Shown one piece after another: positions 6,695 through 15,771 of a DNA stretch of 34,933 nucleotides. Source of the stretch: an uncultured bacterium (GTDB lineage: Bacteria > Patescibacteriota > Saccharimonadia > Saccharimonadales > Saccharimonadaceae); the NCBI GenBank assembly GCA_903866605.1, contig CAIPOF010000035.1, forward strand, positions 1 to 34,933, in the 5' to 3' direction. The translations under genes were made by a program, and so were the position numbers. The first letter of the stretch is position 1. Each line of letters opens with the position of its first letter. The notes beneath the pieces are model-generated. The model was not told where the DNA came from, searched no databases, and was given only the letters and a program-made list of their open reading frames with translations.

Positions 6695-8476
6695 ATGCGT
6701 ATTTCAGATGTCACCATGGTTAAGTTGCTTGAACGCAGTGGCGTAGCTAATGCGGAGCAAATAGATGCCCTGAAACAAGAGGCAGCTAGTTCAAAGCAGT
6801 CATTACAAGACATGGCTATCCAAAATGAGATGATAGACGACACAACGCTTGCCAAGGCTTTGTCTGATTATGAGCAAATACCATACATAGAAGTAGCCGC
6901 CCACGATATCCCATTTGAAACGCTTTTAAAAATACCTGAACGAATAGCCCGCCAATATAACGCAATATTATTCAAGATTGACGAAGATGGCACTAACCAT
7001 TTAGTTATGGATGATCCTGACGACATTCAAGCCGTAAACTTTATTGAAAAAGAAATTGGCACTAAAACAAAAATTTATATTACACCCCATGCAAATATTA
7101 TTTCTCTGCTTGATGCTTATCGTGGAGATGTAAATCAGGAATTAGAAGAAGTTATTGATATTCAACGGGCTGAGAATACCGAGAATGAAACCGTATCAGA
7201 TCAGGACATTGCTGAAAATTCACCAATTGCCAAGACAGTTAATCTGCTACTTGAGTCAGCTATTAAATCGCATGCTAGCGATGTACACATTGAACCTCGT
7301 GAATCATTCGTACAAATACGCTACAGAATTGATGGTATCCTAAAAGAAGTAAATAGATTACCTCCAAATGTATTGAATGCTCTTATCAGTCGTGTCAAAA
7401 TTCTTAGTAATCTTAAAATTGACGAACGTCGTGTCCCTCAGGATGGACGATTTAAAATAAAAGTCGCTGGAAAACAATACGCTCTTCGTGTTAGTTCATT
7501 GCCGGTTGCAGATGGTGAAAAGATTGTTATGCGTATTTTAGATGAATCCAATCAGGCAGTATCTTTAGAATCATTAGGCTATTGGGGCCAACCATTAAAA
7601 TCCATAACTGCAGCATTGACAGAAGCAAACGGAATGATACTAATTACGGGACCCACCGGTAGTGGTAAATCAACAAGTTTATTTAGCATTCTAACAATTC
7701 TAAATACTCCTAGTGTAAATATATCGACGGTCGAAGACCCAGTTGAATATAAAATACCCGGCGTTAATCAAACTCAAACCAATACAAAGGCTGGAATGAC
7801 ATTTGCCAACGGCCTAAGAGCACTTTTGCGTCAGGACCCAAATATTATTATGATTGGCGAGATTCGAGATAGTGAAACTGCAGATCTTGGTGTCCAAGCA
7901 GCTTTAACGGGTCACCTGGTATTCACTACTTTGCACACTAATGATGCTGCTACATGTTTGCCACGTCTACTTGACATGGGAATTGAGCCTTTTCTTATTG
8001 CCAGCACGGTAAGGGTTGTTATTGGTCAAAGGCTAGTACGTAAGCTTAACCATGAAACCAGACAAAGTTATCAACCAACCGAAGCTGAAAAGCAATTGAT
8101 TATCGGCATGTTCGGACTAAAAGCGAATCAAAACTTTAGTTATATTCACGAACTAGAGAAAAAGGCTGCAGCCGAAGGTGTCGGTGGCGACACACCACTA
8201 GGTACAAATGAAAATGGTATAATTAATTTGTGGCGCGCCGACCCAAATGATAATGACGAAGGCTCTTTGGGTGGTTATAGAGGAAGGGTTGGCATATATG
8301 AAGTTTTAAATAATTCTGTAGCTGTCCAAAAACTAATTGTAGCTAACGCGACTAGCAATGTAATCCAAAACCAAGCAATTGATGAAGGAATGTTAAAAAT
8401 GCAGATTGATGGGCTAATTAAAGCTATCCGAGGCGAAACAACCCTCGAAGAAGTAATAAGGGTAACGAAAGAATAA
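6695..8476 (+). CDS. pilB: Type IV pilus extension ATPase PilB (GspE family)
   Basis: A 593-aa protein with an N-terminal MshEN/GspE-N domain (about 1-140) and a secretion ATPase domain: Walker A GPTGSGKS at 319-326, Asp box VEDPVEY, Walker B IIMIGEIRDSETA, His box LTGHLVFTTLHTND. It is the cytoplasmic hexameric motor that drives pilin polymerisation. Oddity: the tetracysteine zinc motif usual before the GYRGRVGIYEVL segment is absent; that insertion has no CxxC pairs. Followed after 2 nt by pilC. Start at 6695; an in-frame ATG at 6716 is possible but less likely. Confidence 0.95.
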   Translation: MRISDVTMVKLLERSGVANAEQIDALKQEAASSKQSLQDMAIQNEMIDDTTLAKALSDYEQIPYIEVAAHDIPFETLLKIPERIARQYNAILFKIDEDGTNHLVMDDPDDIQAVNFIEKEIGTKTKIYITPHANIISLLDAYRGDVNQELEEVIDIQRAENTENETVSDQDIAENSPIAKTVNLLLESAIKSHASDVHIEPRESFVQIRYRIDGILKEVNRLPPNVLNALISRVKILSNLKIDERRVPQDGRFKIKVAGKQYALRVSSLPVADGEKIVMRILDESNQAVSLESLGYWGQPLKSITAALTEANGMILITGPTGSGKSTSLFSILTILNTPSVNISTVEDPVEYKIPGVNQTQTNTKAGMTFANGLRALLRQDPNIIMIGEIRDSETADLGVQAALTGHLVFTTLHTNDAATCLPRLLDMGIEPFLIASTVRVVIGQRLVRKLNHETRQSYQPTEAEKQLIIGMFGLKANQNFSYIHELEKKAAAEGVGGDTPLGTNENGIINLWRADPNDNDEGSLGGYRGRVGIYEVLNNSVAVQKLIVANATSNVIQNQAIDEGMLKMQIDGLIKAIRGETTLEEVIRVTKE

Positions 8477-8478
8477 TT

Positions 8479-9714
8479 ATGGCAACTTTTTCCTATATAG
8501 CAGTTGATAACGCCGGTAAGGTGCTTAAAGGCAATTTTGATCAGTTAGATCGCGCTAATGCTATAGATGCGCTTATAAAACAAGGCTTCAAGCCCGTTAG
8601 TTTAAAAAAAACCAAGGAAAAAACGGAAAGTCAAAGTATCGGTTTAAAGAATATTTTGGGCGGAAATAAAGTAAAGCCAGATCAATTGGTTATGTTCACA
8701 CGCCAACTGAGTGCGATGATTGGAGCAGGTGTACCATTACTACGCGCTCTGACGGCTCTATCAACCCACCTTGCCGACAGTCCAGCTCTTAGAAAAATAT
8801 TAGAAGGTATAATTCAAGAAATTGAATCAGGTTCGACGTTTGGTGATGCTTTGGCAAAATATCCTAACACATTTAATGACATATACGTGAACATGGTTCG
8901 AGCTGGCGAAGCAGCCGGAATTCTTGAAGAAATACTTCAGCGTCTTGCCCTACAACAAGAAAAAAGTATGTCCATGCGTAAAAAAATTAAGGCTTCAATG
9001 GCGTACCCAATAGTGTTACTATCTATTACGGTGCTGGCTTTTTTTGGTCTTATGATTTTTATCATCCCACAAATTGGCAAAATTTTGACAGACCTTGGTG
9101 GGGCTGATGCAAAATTGCCGACCCTGACTTTGGTTATGTTAGGTATCAGCTCATTTATCACTAAATATTGGTACATAGTATTTGCGGTACTTGGTGCCAG
9201 CGTTTATGCTTTCATGCGCTATATAAAAACCAAGAAAGGAAAATATCAATTCCATTATATATTATTAAAAACACCAATTATCAAAAAAATCATCATGAAA
9301 GTCGCGGTCGCCCACTTTGCTCGTACCTTTTCAGCACTGATAGAAGCTGGGGTCGCAGTTCTTGAGGCACTAACTGTTACGTCTAGAGCTGTGGGCAATG
9401 CTATATTCGAAGAGGCTTTGGTAAAAGCAGAGGAAGAGGTAAAAAATGGCAAGACACTATCATCTGTTATGGAAGCCAATACATTGTTCCCGCCAATTAT
9501 TGCACAAATGCTTTTAGTTGGTGAAGAAACTGGACAAACTGATAAAGTACTGGTAAAAGTGGCCGATTTTTACGAAGAAGAAGTCGACTCAGCCATCGCC
9601 TCAATCAGTTCAATTATTGAACCAGCTATGATTGTAGTCATGGGATCCATGGTGGGGTTAATAGCAGCCAGCGTTATGCTACCAATAGCTAGCCTTTCGC
9701 AGAATATTAAATAA
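8479..9714 (+). CDS. pilC: Type IV pilus inner-membrane platform protein PilC (GspF family)
   Basis: A 411-aa protein with two GspF domains. The first half has QLVMFTRQLSAMIGAGVPLL and VRAGEAAGILEEIL, then a membrane helix near 175-195. The second half repeats the pattern as HFARTFSALIEAGVAVLEAL and LVGEETGQTDKVL. It ends in a hydrophobic helix with EPAMIVVMG. PilC couples the PilB motor to pilin assembly. It starts 2 nt after pilB stops and is surely co-transcribed with it. Confidence 0.95.
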   Translation: MATFSYIAVDNAGKVLKGNFDQLDRANAIDALIKQGFKPVSLKKTKEKTESQSIGLKNILGGNKVKPDQLVMFTRQLSAMIGAGVPLLRALTALSTHLADSPALRKILEGIIQEIESGSTFGDALAKYPNTFNDIYVNMVRAGEAAGILEEILQRLALQQEKSMSMRKKIKASMAYPIVLLSITVLAFFGLMIFIIPQIGKILTDLGGADAKLPTLTLVMLGISSFITKYWYIVFAVLGASVYAFMRYIKTKKGKYQFHYILLKTPIIKKIIMKVAVAHFARTFSALIEAGVAVLEALTVTSRAVGNAIFEEALVKAEEEVKNGKTLSSVMEANTLFPPIIAQMLLVGEETGQTDKVLVKVADFYEEEVDSAIASISSIIEPAMIVVMGSMVGLIAASVMLPIASLSQNIK

Positions 9715-9741
9715 ACATATACACCCTTAATAAGCTCATGC

Positions 9742-9747
9742 TATAAT
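9742..9747 (+). promoter_or_regulatory. Extended -10 promoter of pilMNO
   Basis: TGCTATAAT in the gap between pilC and pilM. The predicted start site is about 20 nt upstream of the ATG at 9774, so the second half of the pilus cluster may have its own promoter. Confidence 0.55.
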
Positions 9748-9773
9748 ATCCTTAGAATTCAACAGTGGGCATT

Positions 9774-10829
9774 ATGACAAGATTATTTTATACAGATAAA
9801 CCAATTATAGGTCTTGATATCAGTAATACTGGTATTAAAGTTATGGCTATAGATATAAAAAAATGGCTTGTGCTTGGGTATGGGTCAATCGACTTAGAAC
9901 CAAATAAAGTTAAAAAATCACTCGAAGGCGATAGCACATACCTTGCAGATAATATACAATTGCTGATCAAAGAAAGGTTAATCGGTTCTCTTCCTAGCAA
10001 ACATGTTGCACTTAGCATTCCAACAGACCGCAGTTACTCTAGAACTTTTAGTCTACCAGCAAGTGTAAAGAATAAGCTAAAAGACGCTGTCGACCTTGAA
10101 GTTGATCAGTACGTCCCAGTTCCGGCATCAATGCTTTACATTGATTACCAGATCATCGAACGTAATAAAAAAGAGCTAACGATTCTTATGAGTGCAGTTC
10201 CACGCATGATAGTAGATAAATGTGTTGCGGCTGCCGAAAGTGCTGGTTTGCTTGTTAGTCTAGTCGAGCCTGGGATGAATGCTGTCACTCGTCTTATCAC
10301 TTACACAGAGGATGGACAACTCCCAAGCGTTGTCGTAGATATTGGTCCGGCTAGTACTGATATCGCCATTATAGACAATGGCTCAATACGCGTTACTGCT
10401 GGTTTAGAAATAGGTGGCAACACATTAACACTCGATATCGCCCGAAAATTAGGAATTACCCTAGAAAATGCGCATCAGTTAAAAGTACTAAATGGGCTCA
10501 GTGCTGGACCTCGTCAAGAAAAAATTAGGAATTCGATTGAACCCAGTCTTAAAAAAATTGCTGCTGAAGTTCAAAAAGTTATGCGTTATTATAATGAACG
10601 CATTAGCGACGATCGCAAATTAGAGCAATTACTTGTTGTTGGAAGTGGTAGTAATATGCCTGGTATCGGTGACTTTTTTACAAATGAGCTTACGATGCCC
10701 GCTCGTGTAGCGAGTCCTTGGCAAAAGCTCGATTTTGGCAAACTACCTGAACCAGCAAGACAATTTCGTCCAAGATATATAACAGTCGCTGGTCTATCAA
10801 GTGTTAAACCACGGAGCATATGGAAATGA
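9774..10829 (+). CDS. pilM: Type IV pilus assembly protein PilM
   Basis: A 351-aa actin-like (FtsA/ParM fold) protein. It begins MTRLFYTDKPIIGLDISNTG with phosphate-1 motif IGLDIS. It has the PilM interface PLEVDQYVPVP-type stretch (seen as DLEVDQYVPVP), phosphate-2 VVDIGPASTDIAI, GGNTLTLDIA, and the adenosine motif LLVVGSGSNMPGI. PilM is a cytoplasmic ring component that binds the PilN N-terminus. I chose ATG 9774; a GTG at 9765 is in frame. Its 3' end overlaps pilN by 10 nt. Confidence 0.92.
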   Translation: MTRLFYTDKPIIGLDISNTGIKVMAIDIKKWLVLGYGSIDLEPNKVKKSLEGDSTYLADNIQLLIKERLIGSLPSKHVALSIPTDRSYSRTFSLPASVKNKLKDAVDLEVDQYVPVPASMLYIDYQIIERNKKELTILMSAVPRMIVDKCVAAAESAGLLVSLVEPGMNAVTRLITYTEDGQLPSVVVDIGPASTDIAIIDNGSIRVTAGLEIGGNTLTLDIARKLGITLENAHQLKVLNGLSAGPRQEKIRNSIEPSLKKIAAEVQKVMRYYNERISDDRKLEQLLVVGSGSNMPGIGDFFTNELTMPARVASPWQKLDFGKLPEPARQFRPRYITVAGLSSVKPRSIWK

Positions 10830-11371
10830 TTAATTTATTACCATATGAAACAAAAAAACAAACTTCAGCTGCTAGGATGAATGTCATACTGCTAAGATAT
10901 ATTTTCATTTTATTTATTTCAGCAGCATTTTTAGCAATATCCATTGCAGTAATATATTTATTCATAAGAGATGAAAATGGAACTTCTACAAGCGTAGCAA
11001 ACGGTCAGACCTCTAACTCATCTGTCCAAAAACAAGCTGATACATTACGTACAGACCTTGCCACAGCAAAAAGCATATTAGATGATCAAGTTGCCTACAG
11101 CAACGTAATTACTGGGATAGCTGCTGCATTACCGGCAGGCACTATATTAGATTCATTATCACTGAGCGAAGGTTCATTTGGGACAACTACTAACCTAAAG
11201 ATTCTTTCTCGTACAGCTGATAATGAAACAAAAATAAAAGAAAATTTTAAAAATTCTACATTGTTTTCGAATTACAAGCTCTTATCATCAACACCAAATA
11301 ATGACAACTCTTCTGGATATCCATATACTATTAATATCAGCATAACTATAAATAAAGGTGTGGCTCAATGA
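10820..11371 (+). CDS. pilN: PilN-like pilus alignment protein
   Basis: A 183-aa protein. Its N-terminus MEMINLLPYETK holds the INLLP motif by which PilN binds PilM. Then comes one membrane helix (about 25-50) and an extracytoplasmic region with a ferredoxin-like PilN pattern (DSLSLSEGSFGTT, LKILSRTADNETK). It overlaps pilM by 10 nt and pilO by 4 nt (ATGA), consistent with a stoichiometric complex. Start could be the first or second ATG (10820 or 10826). Confidence 0.85.
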   Translation: MEMINLLPYETKKQTSAARMNVILLRYIFILFISAAFLAISIAVIYLFIRDENGTSTSVANGQTSNSSVQKQADTLRTDLATAKSILDDQVAYSNVITGIAAALPAGTILDSLSLSEGSFGTTTNLKILSRTADNETKIKENFKNSTLFSNYKLLSSTPNNDNSSGYPYTINISITINKGVAQ

Positions 11372-11937
11372 AAAAAATCCAACTACAAGCCAGTAGCCTA
11401 AATATTCTAGTGACTATAGTTTTATTTTTAGTTGCAGGAACAATAATTGGAGGATTCTACTATTCACAAAACTGGTTAAATAATCTTGCCACCACAAACA
11501 ACGTTAGCCCTTCGGGACCAACAACTGGTTCTTCTGGCGCAATAGACCTAAGCAAGCTTCAAATTGACATTACTAATCAAAAAGTCGCATCTGAAAAAGC
11601 AATTGCTATGGTAGTTTCAAGATCAGATTATCAATCGTTAGTTCAACAGGATATAAGGAAATATGAATCTGAAACAGGTGTTAAAGTAAAAGATTTCAGC
11701 GCAGCCCAACAACCTACAACAACTTCGACAAAGCCACTACTGAGTGGCATACAGCCAGGTTTTATTAAAATAACATTATTAAACCCAGTAACATATACAA
11801 ATTTAATTAAATTTATTAAGGCTATAGAGACAAATATTCCGAAAATCAAAATTACTGGCATAAGCTTAAGCCGTGCTGATGGAAATAGTAGCTCAATAAA
11901 TGTTGAGCCAATAATATTAGAAGTGTATACAAGGTAG
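11368..11937 (+). CDS. PilO-like pilus alignment protein
   Basis: A 189-aa protein: short basic N-terminus, one membrane helix (about 10-32), a low-complexity Ser/Thr/Gly linker, then a small alpha/beta domain with PVTYTNLIKFIKAIETNIPKI, the typical second half of a PilO ferredoxin-like fold. Sequence identity to known PilO is low by eye; position directly after pilN with a 4-nt overlap is the main support. Role: partner of PilN in the inner-membrane alignment complex. Confidence 0.7.
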   Translation: MKKIQLQASSLNILVTIVLFLVAGTIIGGFYYSQNWLNNLATTNNVSPSGPTTGSSGAIDLSKLQIDITNQKVASEKAIAMVVSRSDYQSLVQQDIRKYESETGVKVKDFSAAQQPTTTSTKPLLSGIQPGFIKITLLNPVTYTNLIKFIKAIETNIPKIKITGISLSRADGNSSSINVEPIILEVYTR

Positions 11938-11943
11938 TTCGAT

Positions 11944-12258
11944 ATGAAAGACATCAAAGATATTTCAATAACTTACCCACTAAAAGAACTTGGAAAATTA
12001 TTCTACAGGTATAATTTAGTCATATTTATAGTTTTGGTCACAGGTGGATTAATTTATTCTATAATAATTTTGAATAATATCGTTACACAACCAAACGATG
12101 ACTCCCTCCCAAATACTGGCCGTAGTTCGAGTTTAAGCCCCTATATATCATCTTTCGATCAATCAACAATCAATAGATTGCAAAAACTTGAGACCAGTGC
12201 AAACAATACTAATTATCAAACTTTACCATCTGGCAGGATTAATCCTTTTTCAGAATAG
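11944..12258 (+). CDS. Small membrane-anchored protein, PilP-like position
   Basis: A 104-aa protein: about 25 cytoplasmic residues, one membrane helix (about 26-48), and a disordered extracytoplasmic tail ending RINPFSE. It starts 6 nt after the pilO-like gene. The place after PilO and the terminal R-x-NPF motif recall the G-R-x-DPF motif of PilP, but there is no lipobox and no PilP beta domain, so this is only an analogy. It probably belongs to the pilus alignment complex. Confidence 0.5.
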   Translation: MKDIKDISITYPLKELGKLFYRYNLVIFIVLVTGGLIYSIIILNNIVTQPNDDSLPNTGRSSSLSPYISSFDQSTINRLQKLETSANNTNYQTLPSGRINPFSE

Positions 12259-12287
12259 TTGGATACAAACCAAAAAACGCTTATACT
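12259..12287 (+). promoter_or_regulatory. Leaderless promoter of the PRC-barrel gene
   Basis: TTGGAT (12259-12264), 17-nt spacer, TATACT (12282-12287), then 6 nt to the ATG at 12294. The start site would fall at or next to the ATG. Confidence 0.75.
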
Positions 12288-12293
12288 AGTATT

Positions 12294-12875
12294 ATGCTTT
12301 TACTTGGATCTAGACTAATCGGTATCCCCGTGATGGGGCTTCAAACTGGTGTGCGGCTGGCCACAGCTAAAGCCCCAATAATTGACCCAAGCAATTTAAA
12401 AATTGTTGCCTACGAAGTCGAAGGCCCATTTTTATCTGAAAGGCCTTCATTTATCCGCATTGCTGACGTGCGCGAGTTAAGTGACGTTGGCATGATTATT
12501 GATAGCAACGATGAGTTTATTGGTATAAATGATGTTATCGCAATAGAAAAAATCTATAAAATTGGCTTTAAATTAATTGGCTTGCCGGTAATAGATGAGT
12601 CCAAACACAAACTTGGAAAAGTTAGCGACTACAGTTTGGATATTGGTAATTTCACAATCATCCAATTAAATGTTAGGCGCGGTGTTTTAAGAAGTTTGTC
12701 AGATACTGAAATATTAGTTCATCGATCACAAATAATAGAGATTAATAATGAGAAAATTATCGTTAGAACAACTGCCAAAAAACTTGAATCAATTGCAAAA
12801 ACAAAATCTAGTAATCTTTCATATATGAACCCTTTTAGATCAACTGCGCCTCAGGTTAAAAATAATAATCAATAA
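12294..12875 (+). CDS. PRC-barrel domain protein
   Basis: A 193-aa soluble protein with two PRC-barrel-like units: LGSRLIGIPVMGLQTGVRLATA at about 4-25 with ADVREL and DEFIGIND following, and a second with KLIGLPVIDESKHKLGKVSDYSLD near 93-116. The basic, Asn-rich C-terminus is probably flexible. PRC barrels occur in RimM (ribosome assembly) and in photosynthetic and small regulatory proteins; no specific role is evident here. It has its own leaderless promoter, so it is not strictly part of the pilus operon. It converges on recX with only 12 bp between the stop codons. Confidence 0.7.
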   Translation: MLLLGSRLIGIPVMGLQTGVRLATAKAPIIDPSNLKIVAYEVEGPFLSERPSFIRIADVRELSDVGMIIDSNDEFIGINDVIAIEKIYKIGFKLIGLPVIDESKHKLGKVSDYSLDIGNFTIIQLNVRRGVLRSLSDTEILVHRSQIIEINNEKIIVRTTAKKLESIAKTKSSNLSYMNPFRSTAPQVKNNNQ

Positions 12876-12887
12876 GAACGTAAAATG

Positions 12888-13526
12888 CTATTTATTGTTT
12901 TCGTCCAGTGCTTGTTTTATTTCGTTATATTCAAATCCCTGACGGGCTAAATATGCTATCAATTTTTTTTCATCAGGATAATGAGAAAGCTTTTTTGTAA
13001 TAATTTTCTGTATCTCTTCACTATCACTTCGCTGAGCTTCAATTAATGTATCCTCAATAATTGTTTTTGATACTCCTTTTTCTCGAAGTTCTGCCATTAA
13101 TTTTCGACTACTTATCCCTTTATTCAGTGACCTGTTTTCTATCCAAAAGCTGGCGAACTTTTGATCGTTGACATAGCCTTTTTCAACCAATCTTTCGAAA
13201 ACACGAACAGTAATCTCAGATGAAACGCCTGGTTTTAACTCACCCGTTTTGTCACGTTTAGATCTGGTTTTACGATACAAATAATTCTGAACTTCACGCG
13301 CGCTATGAGGACGCATCAAACAATATTCTAATGCACGGCCGTAAATTTTGCCAAACATACTTTCTTGTTCCAGAGTCACTAAATCAGTTTCAGCATATTC
13401 AATACCGACTTTGATGCCTAGCTCTACTAGTTGATAAGTGTCTAGGCTAAATCTATATCTGCCATCAATTGATATATTAACGCGATTATTATTACGTTTT
13501 TGTGTTGTGATAGAGGTAATTTTCAT
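12888..13526 (-). CDS. recX: Regulatory protein RecX
   Basis: A 212-aa helical protein of tandem three-helix repeats: ALEYCLMRPHSAREVQNYL, LVEKGYVNDQKFASFWIENR and GISSRKLMAELREKGVS, all classic RecX segments. RecX binds RecA filaments and limits their activity. It is the last gene of a recA-hydrolase-recX unit; the hydrolase gene ends 4 nt upstream. The order fits the frequent recA-recX link, here with one gene inserted. Confidence 0.9.
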   Translation of the reverse strand: MKITSITTQKRNNNRVNISIDGRYRFSLDTYQLVELGIKVGIEYAETDLVTLEQESMFGKIYGRALEYCLMRPHSAREVQNYLYRKTRSKRDKTGELKPGVSSEITVRVFERLVEKGYVNDQKFASFWIENRSLNKGISSRKLMAELREKGVSKTIIEDTLIEAQRSDSEEIQKIITKKLSHYPDEKKLIAYLARQGFEYNEIKQALDENNK

Positions 13527-13530
13527 AATT

Positions 13531-14103
13531 TTAATCTAAACAAATTTGCAAAAGTTCGGGAAATTCTCTTGTTTTCATGCTCCCAAATGTGAAATGACCA
13601 TAATTGATGAATTTATGATATTTTAGGTTTGTGACTAATTTACGCAAATTTTCTAATGATAATTGTACAGTCTTAAGATCATTTGTTGAATAAATAACAT
13701 CTATTCCTTTTTTCACTTGAGCAGAGATATCTTGTCGAGGCGGAAAGTCGAACATTTTAGGATATTCACCCTCAACGTCCAACCATGGGGCAACTAAAAC
13801 TACCTTACTAACTCTTTTTTCAGGATTTTCACTTAACCAACGAATTAAAAATCCCCCGCCACAGCTATGGCCAACAAGTAGCGTATTCTCGTCAGCGCAC
13901 AGCTTTTCAAATTCTTTTTCCCAGGCAACATAGTCAGGCGCAAACGGAAAAGGCATTTCAGGCGTTTGAGTTAGAATATCACGTTGACATAACTGTTGTT
14001 GCAGCCACGGTATCCAATGTGAATTGCTCTGGCTATCCGCATTAGTGGAGTCGTAGTAATATTGTTTTGATGGCATGCCATGCAAAATAATTGCACGATC
14101 CAT
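13531..14103 (-). CDS. Alpha/beta hydrolase, RBBP9/YdeN-like
   Basis: A 190-aa protein beginning MDRAIILHGMPSKQYYY (HG oxyanion strand) with nucleophile elbow LVGHSCGGGFLIRWL (Ser in GHSCG) and a late His in KFINYGHFTFG. This fits the small serine hydrolases of the RBBP9/YdeN group (DUF1749/Ser_hydrolase). The substrate is unknown. It sits between recA (2 nt away) and recX (4 nt away), so it is co-expressed with the recombination genes. Whether that link is functional or a by-product of genome packing cannot be told. Confidence 0.8.
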   Translation of the reverse strand: MDRAIILHGMPSKQYYYDSTNADSQSNSHWIPWLQQQLCQRDILTQTPEMPFPFAPDYVAWEKEFEKLCADENTLLVGHSCGGGFLIRWLSENPEKRVSKVVLVAPWLDVEGEYPKMFDFPPRQDISAQVKKGIDVIYSTNDLKTVQLSLENLRKLVTNLKYHKFINYGHFTFGSMKTREFPELLQICLD

Positions 14104-14105
14104 TT

Positions 14106-15146
14106 CTATTCAGTCTCTTCGGCAACTTTGGCTCGAACCTTGGCATCAATTTCGGCTAAAATTTTAGGATTATCTTTTAGAAATTGTTTGCTCGCCTCAC
14201 GCCCTTGTCCAATTTTTTCATCACCATAATCGAACCACGCACCAGATTTTCCTACAATTTCATGTTGAACTGCCAGGTCTAATACATCGCCATATCGACT
14301 AATTCCTTCGTTATACATAATATCAAACTCGGCAATACGAAATGGCGGAGCAATCTTGTTCTTTACGACTTTAACTTTTGTACGATTGCCAATAATCTCT
14401 TCGCCCGATTTTATTTGTCCAATCCGACGAATATCAAGTCTGACTGAGGCATAAAACTTCAAGGCATTACCACCAGTTGTTGTTTCGGGGTTCCCAAACA
14501 TTACTCCAATTTTCATTCGAATTTGATTAATAAACAATACAGTCGTACGACTTTTACTGATGATACCAGTTAATTTACGCAATGCCTGACTCATCAACCT
14601 TGCCTGAAGGCCCATATGGCTATCACCCATATCGCCATCTATTTCAGCTTGTGGCACTAATGCCGCGACTGAATCAACTACAACTATATCAACTGCATTA
14701 GAGCGAACAAGTGTTTCTGCAATCTCTAACGCCTGCTCACCGTTGTCTGGTTGTGAAACCAACAGATTATCAGTATCAACGCCTAACTTGCGCGCATAAG
14801 CTGGATCAAGGGCATGCTCGGCATCAATAAACGCCGCCGTGCCACCTTTTTTTTGGATCTCGGCAATGGCATGTAGTGCCAGTGTAGTTTTACCCGATGA
14901 TTCTGGTCCGTAGATTTCAAGTACTCGTCCCTTAGGATAGCCTCCACCAAGTGCTAAATCAAGTGACAATGAGCCACTACTGAATAACTCAACGTCAACA
15001 GTTTTTGTATCGCCAAGTCTACGAATCGCTCCATCGCCAAATTGTTTATTTATTTGATCCTGTGCTAGCCCTAAAGCCTTTAATTTACCTTCAGTCGCCG
15101 TAGGTTTTACGCCCAATTCTGCCTTTTCAGCCTTTTTTGCTGTCAT
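14106..15146 (-). CDS. recA: Recombinase RecA
   Basis: A 346-aa protein of standard length. Walker [10 protein letters not shown] at 80-88, [15 protein letters not shown], Walker B region [14 protein letters not shown], loop 1 [19 protein letters not shown], loop 2 region [18 protein letters not shown], and the C-terminal RecA domain. It forms filaments on single-stranded DNA for recombination and repair. The ATG at 15146 has Shine-Dalgarno GAGGGAG about 6 nt upstream and a -10 TATAAT at 15175-15180. No SOS box is recognised. First gene of a unit with a hydrolase and recX. Confidence 0.98.
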   Translation of the reverse strand: MTAKKAEKAELGVKPTATEGKLKALGLAQDQINKQFGDGAIRRLGDTKTVDVELFSSGSLSLDLALGGGYPKGRVLEIYGPESSGKTTLALHAIAEIQKKGGTAAFIDAEHALDPAYARKLGVDTDNLLVSQPDNGEQALEIAETLVRSNAVDIVVVDSVAALVPQAEIDGDMGDSHMGLQARLMSQALRKLTGIISKSRTTVLFINQIRMKIGVMFGNPETTTGGNALKFYASVRLDIRRIGQIKSGEEIIGNRTKVKVVKNKIAPPFRIAEFDIMYNEGISRYGDVLDLAVQHEIVGKSGAWFDYGDEKIGQGREASKQFLKDNPKILAEIDAKVRAKVAEETE

Positions 15147-15174
15147 AATTCTCCCTCTCTTTTAATCTGTATTA

Positions 15175-15203
15175 ATTATACGTTGATAATCGAAAAATTG
15201 CTA
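15175..15203 (-). promoter_or_regulatory. Promoter of recA-hydrolase-recX
   Basis: TATAAT (15175-15180) with TAGCAA 17 nt upstream (15198-15203). The leader is about 20 nt and carries a Shine-Dalgarno, unlike the leaderless genes nearby. Confidence 0.6.
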
Positions 15204-15306
15204 GACTTTACTTAGTTTCTGCTTAGATTGCCCTTTTGCAACCAACACCTCAACGATATAATCAATTCAACACAATTCGGCAGATGACGATTTTGTTTAT
15301 TTCGAG

Positions 15307-15312
15307 TATAAT
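15307..15312 (+). promoter_or_regulatory. Leaderless promoter of the minor pilin gene
   Basis: TATAAT 9 nt upstream of the ATG at 15322. No clear -35; no Shine-Dalgarno in the few leader bases. Confidence 0.6.
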
Positions 15313-15321
15313 ATACCAAGA

Positions 15322-15717
15322 ATGAAAAAAAAGACTAACGGATTCACAGTTATAGAACTATTGTTTATTGTTGTACTACTTGGCGCAGCTAGTATACTGT
15401 TTTTTGTTCAAAAAAATAGTATAGAAGTTTCATCCCAAGATAACGCTAAAAAAACTGCAATTAATGCAATGTATTATGGCCTAGAAGAAGTCTTTTATCC
15501 TGCAAATAAATATTATCCACAATCTATAAGCAGTGACAATTTAAAATCAGTTGACCCAGCCTTATTCACTGATCCAAATGGAGTTAAACTTGGAACTGCT
15601 GGTAGTGCCTACACATACACCCCGACAAATTGTTCAGAAAATATGTGTAAAAGTTATACATTAAAAACGACTTTAACAAATGAAGCCAACTTCACTAAGA
15701 CAAATAAAAATAAATAA
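15322..15717 (+). CDS. Type IV pilin-like protein
   Basis: A 131-aa protein with a class III prepilin start: MKKKTNG, then FTVIELL with cleavage after G7 and Glu at +5 (E12), followed by a hydrophobic helix to about residue 27. The mature domain has a Cys pair near the end (NCSENMC), which could form the D-loop disulfide of pilins. It needs a prepilin peptidase, not seen in the window. It lies 3 kb from the pilus machinery and has its own promoter. Major or minor pilin status cannot be decided. Confidence 0.85.
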   Translation: MKKKTNGFTVIELLFIVVLLGAASILFFVQKNSIEVSSQDNAKKTAINAMYYGLEEVFYPANKYYPQSISSDNLKSVDPALFTDPNGVKLGTAGSAYTYTPTNCSENMCKSYTLKTTLTNEANFTKTNKNK

Positions 15718-15744
15718 GACATACTTCAGAATAATCATGGGCTA

Positions 15745-15771
15745 AGACTGTGGTTTTTTTGCGATCAGTCT
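15745..15771. terminator. Weak hairpin between convergent pilin and PH-domain genes
   Basis: Arms AGACTG/CAGTCT with a T-rich loop between the pilin stop and the PH-protein stop. Only six base pairs, so a terminator role is uncertain. Confidence 0.3.
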
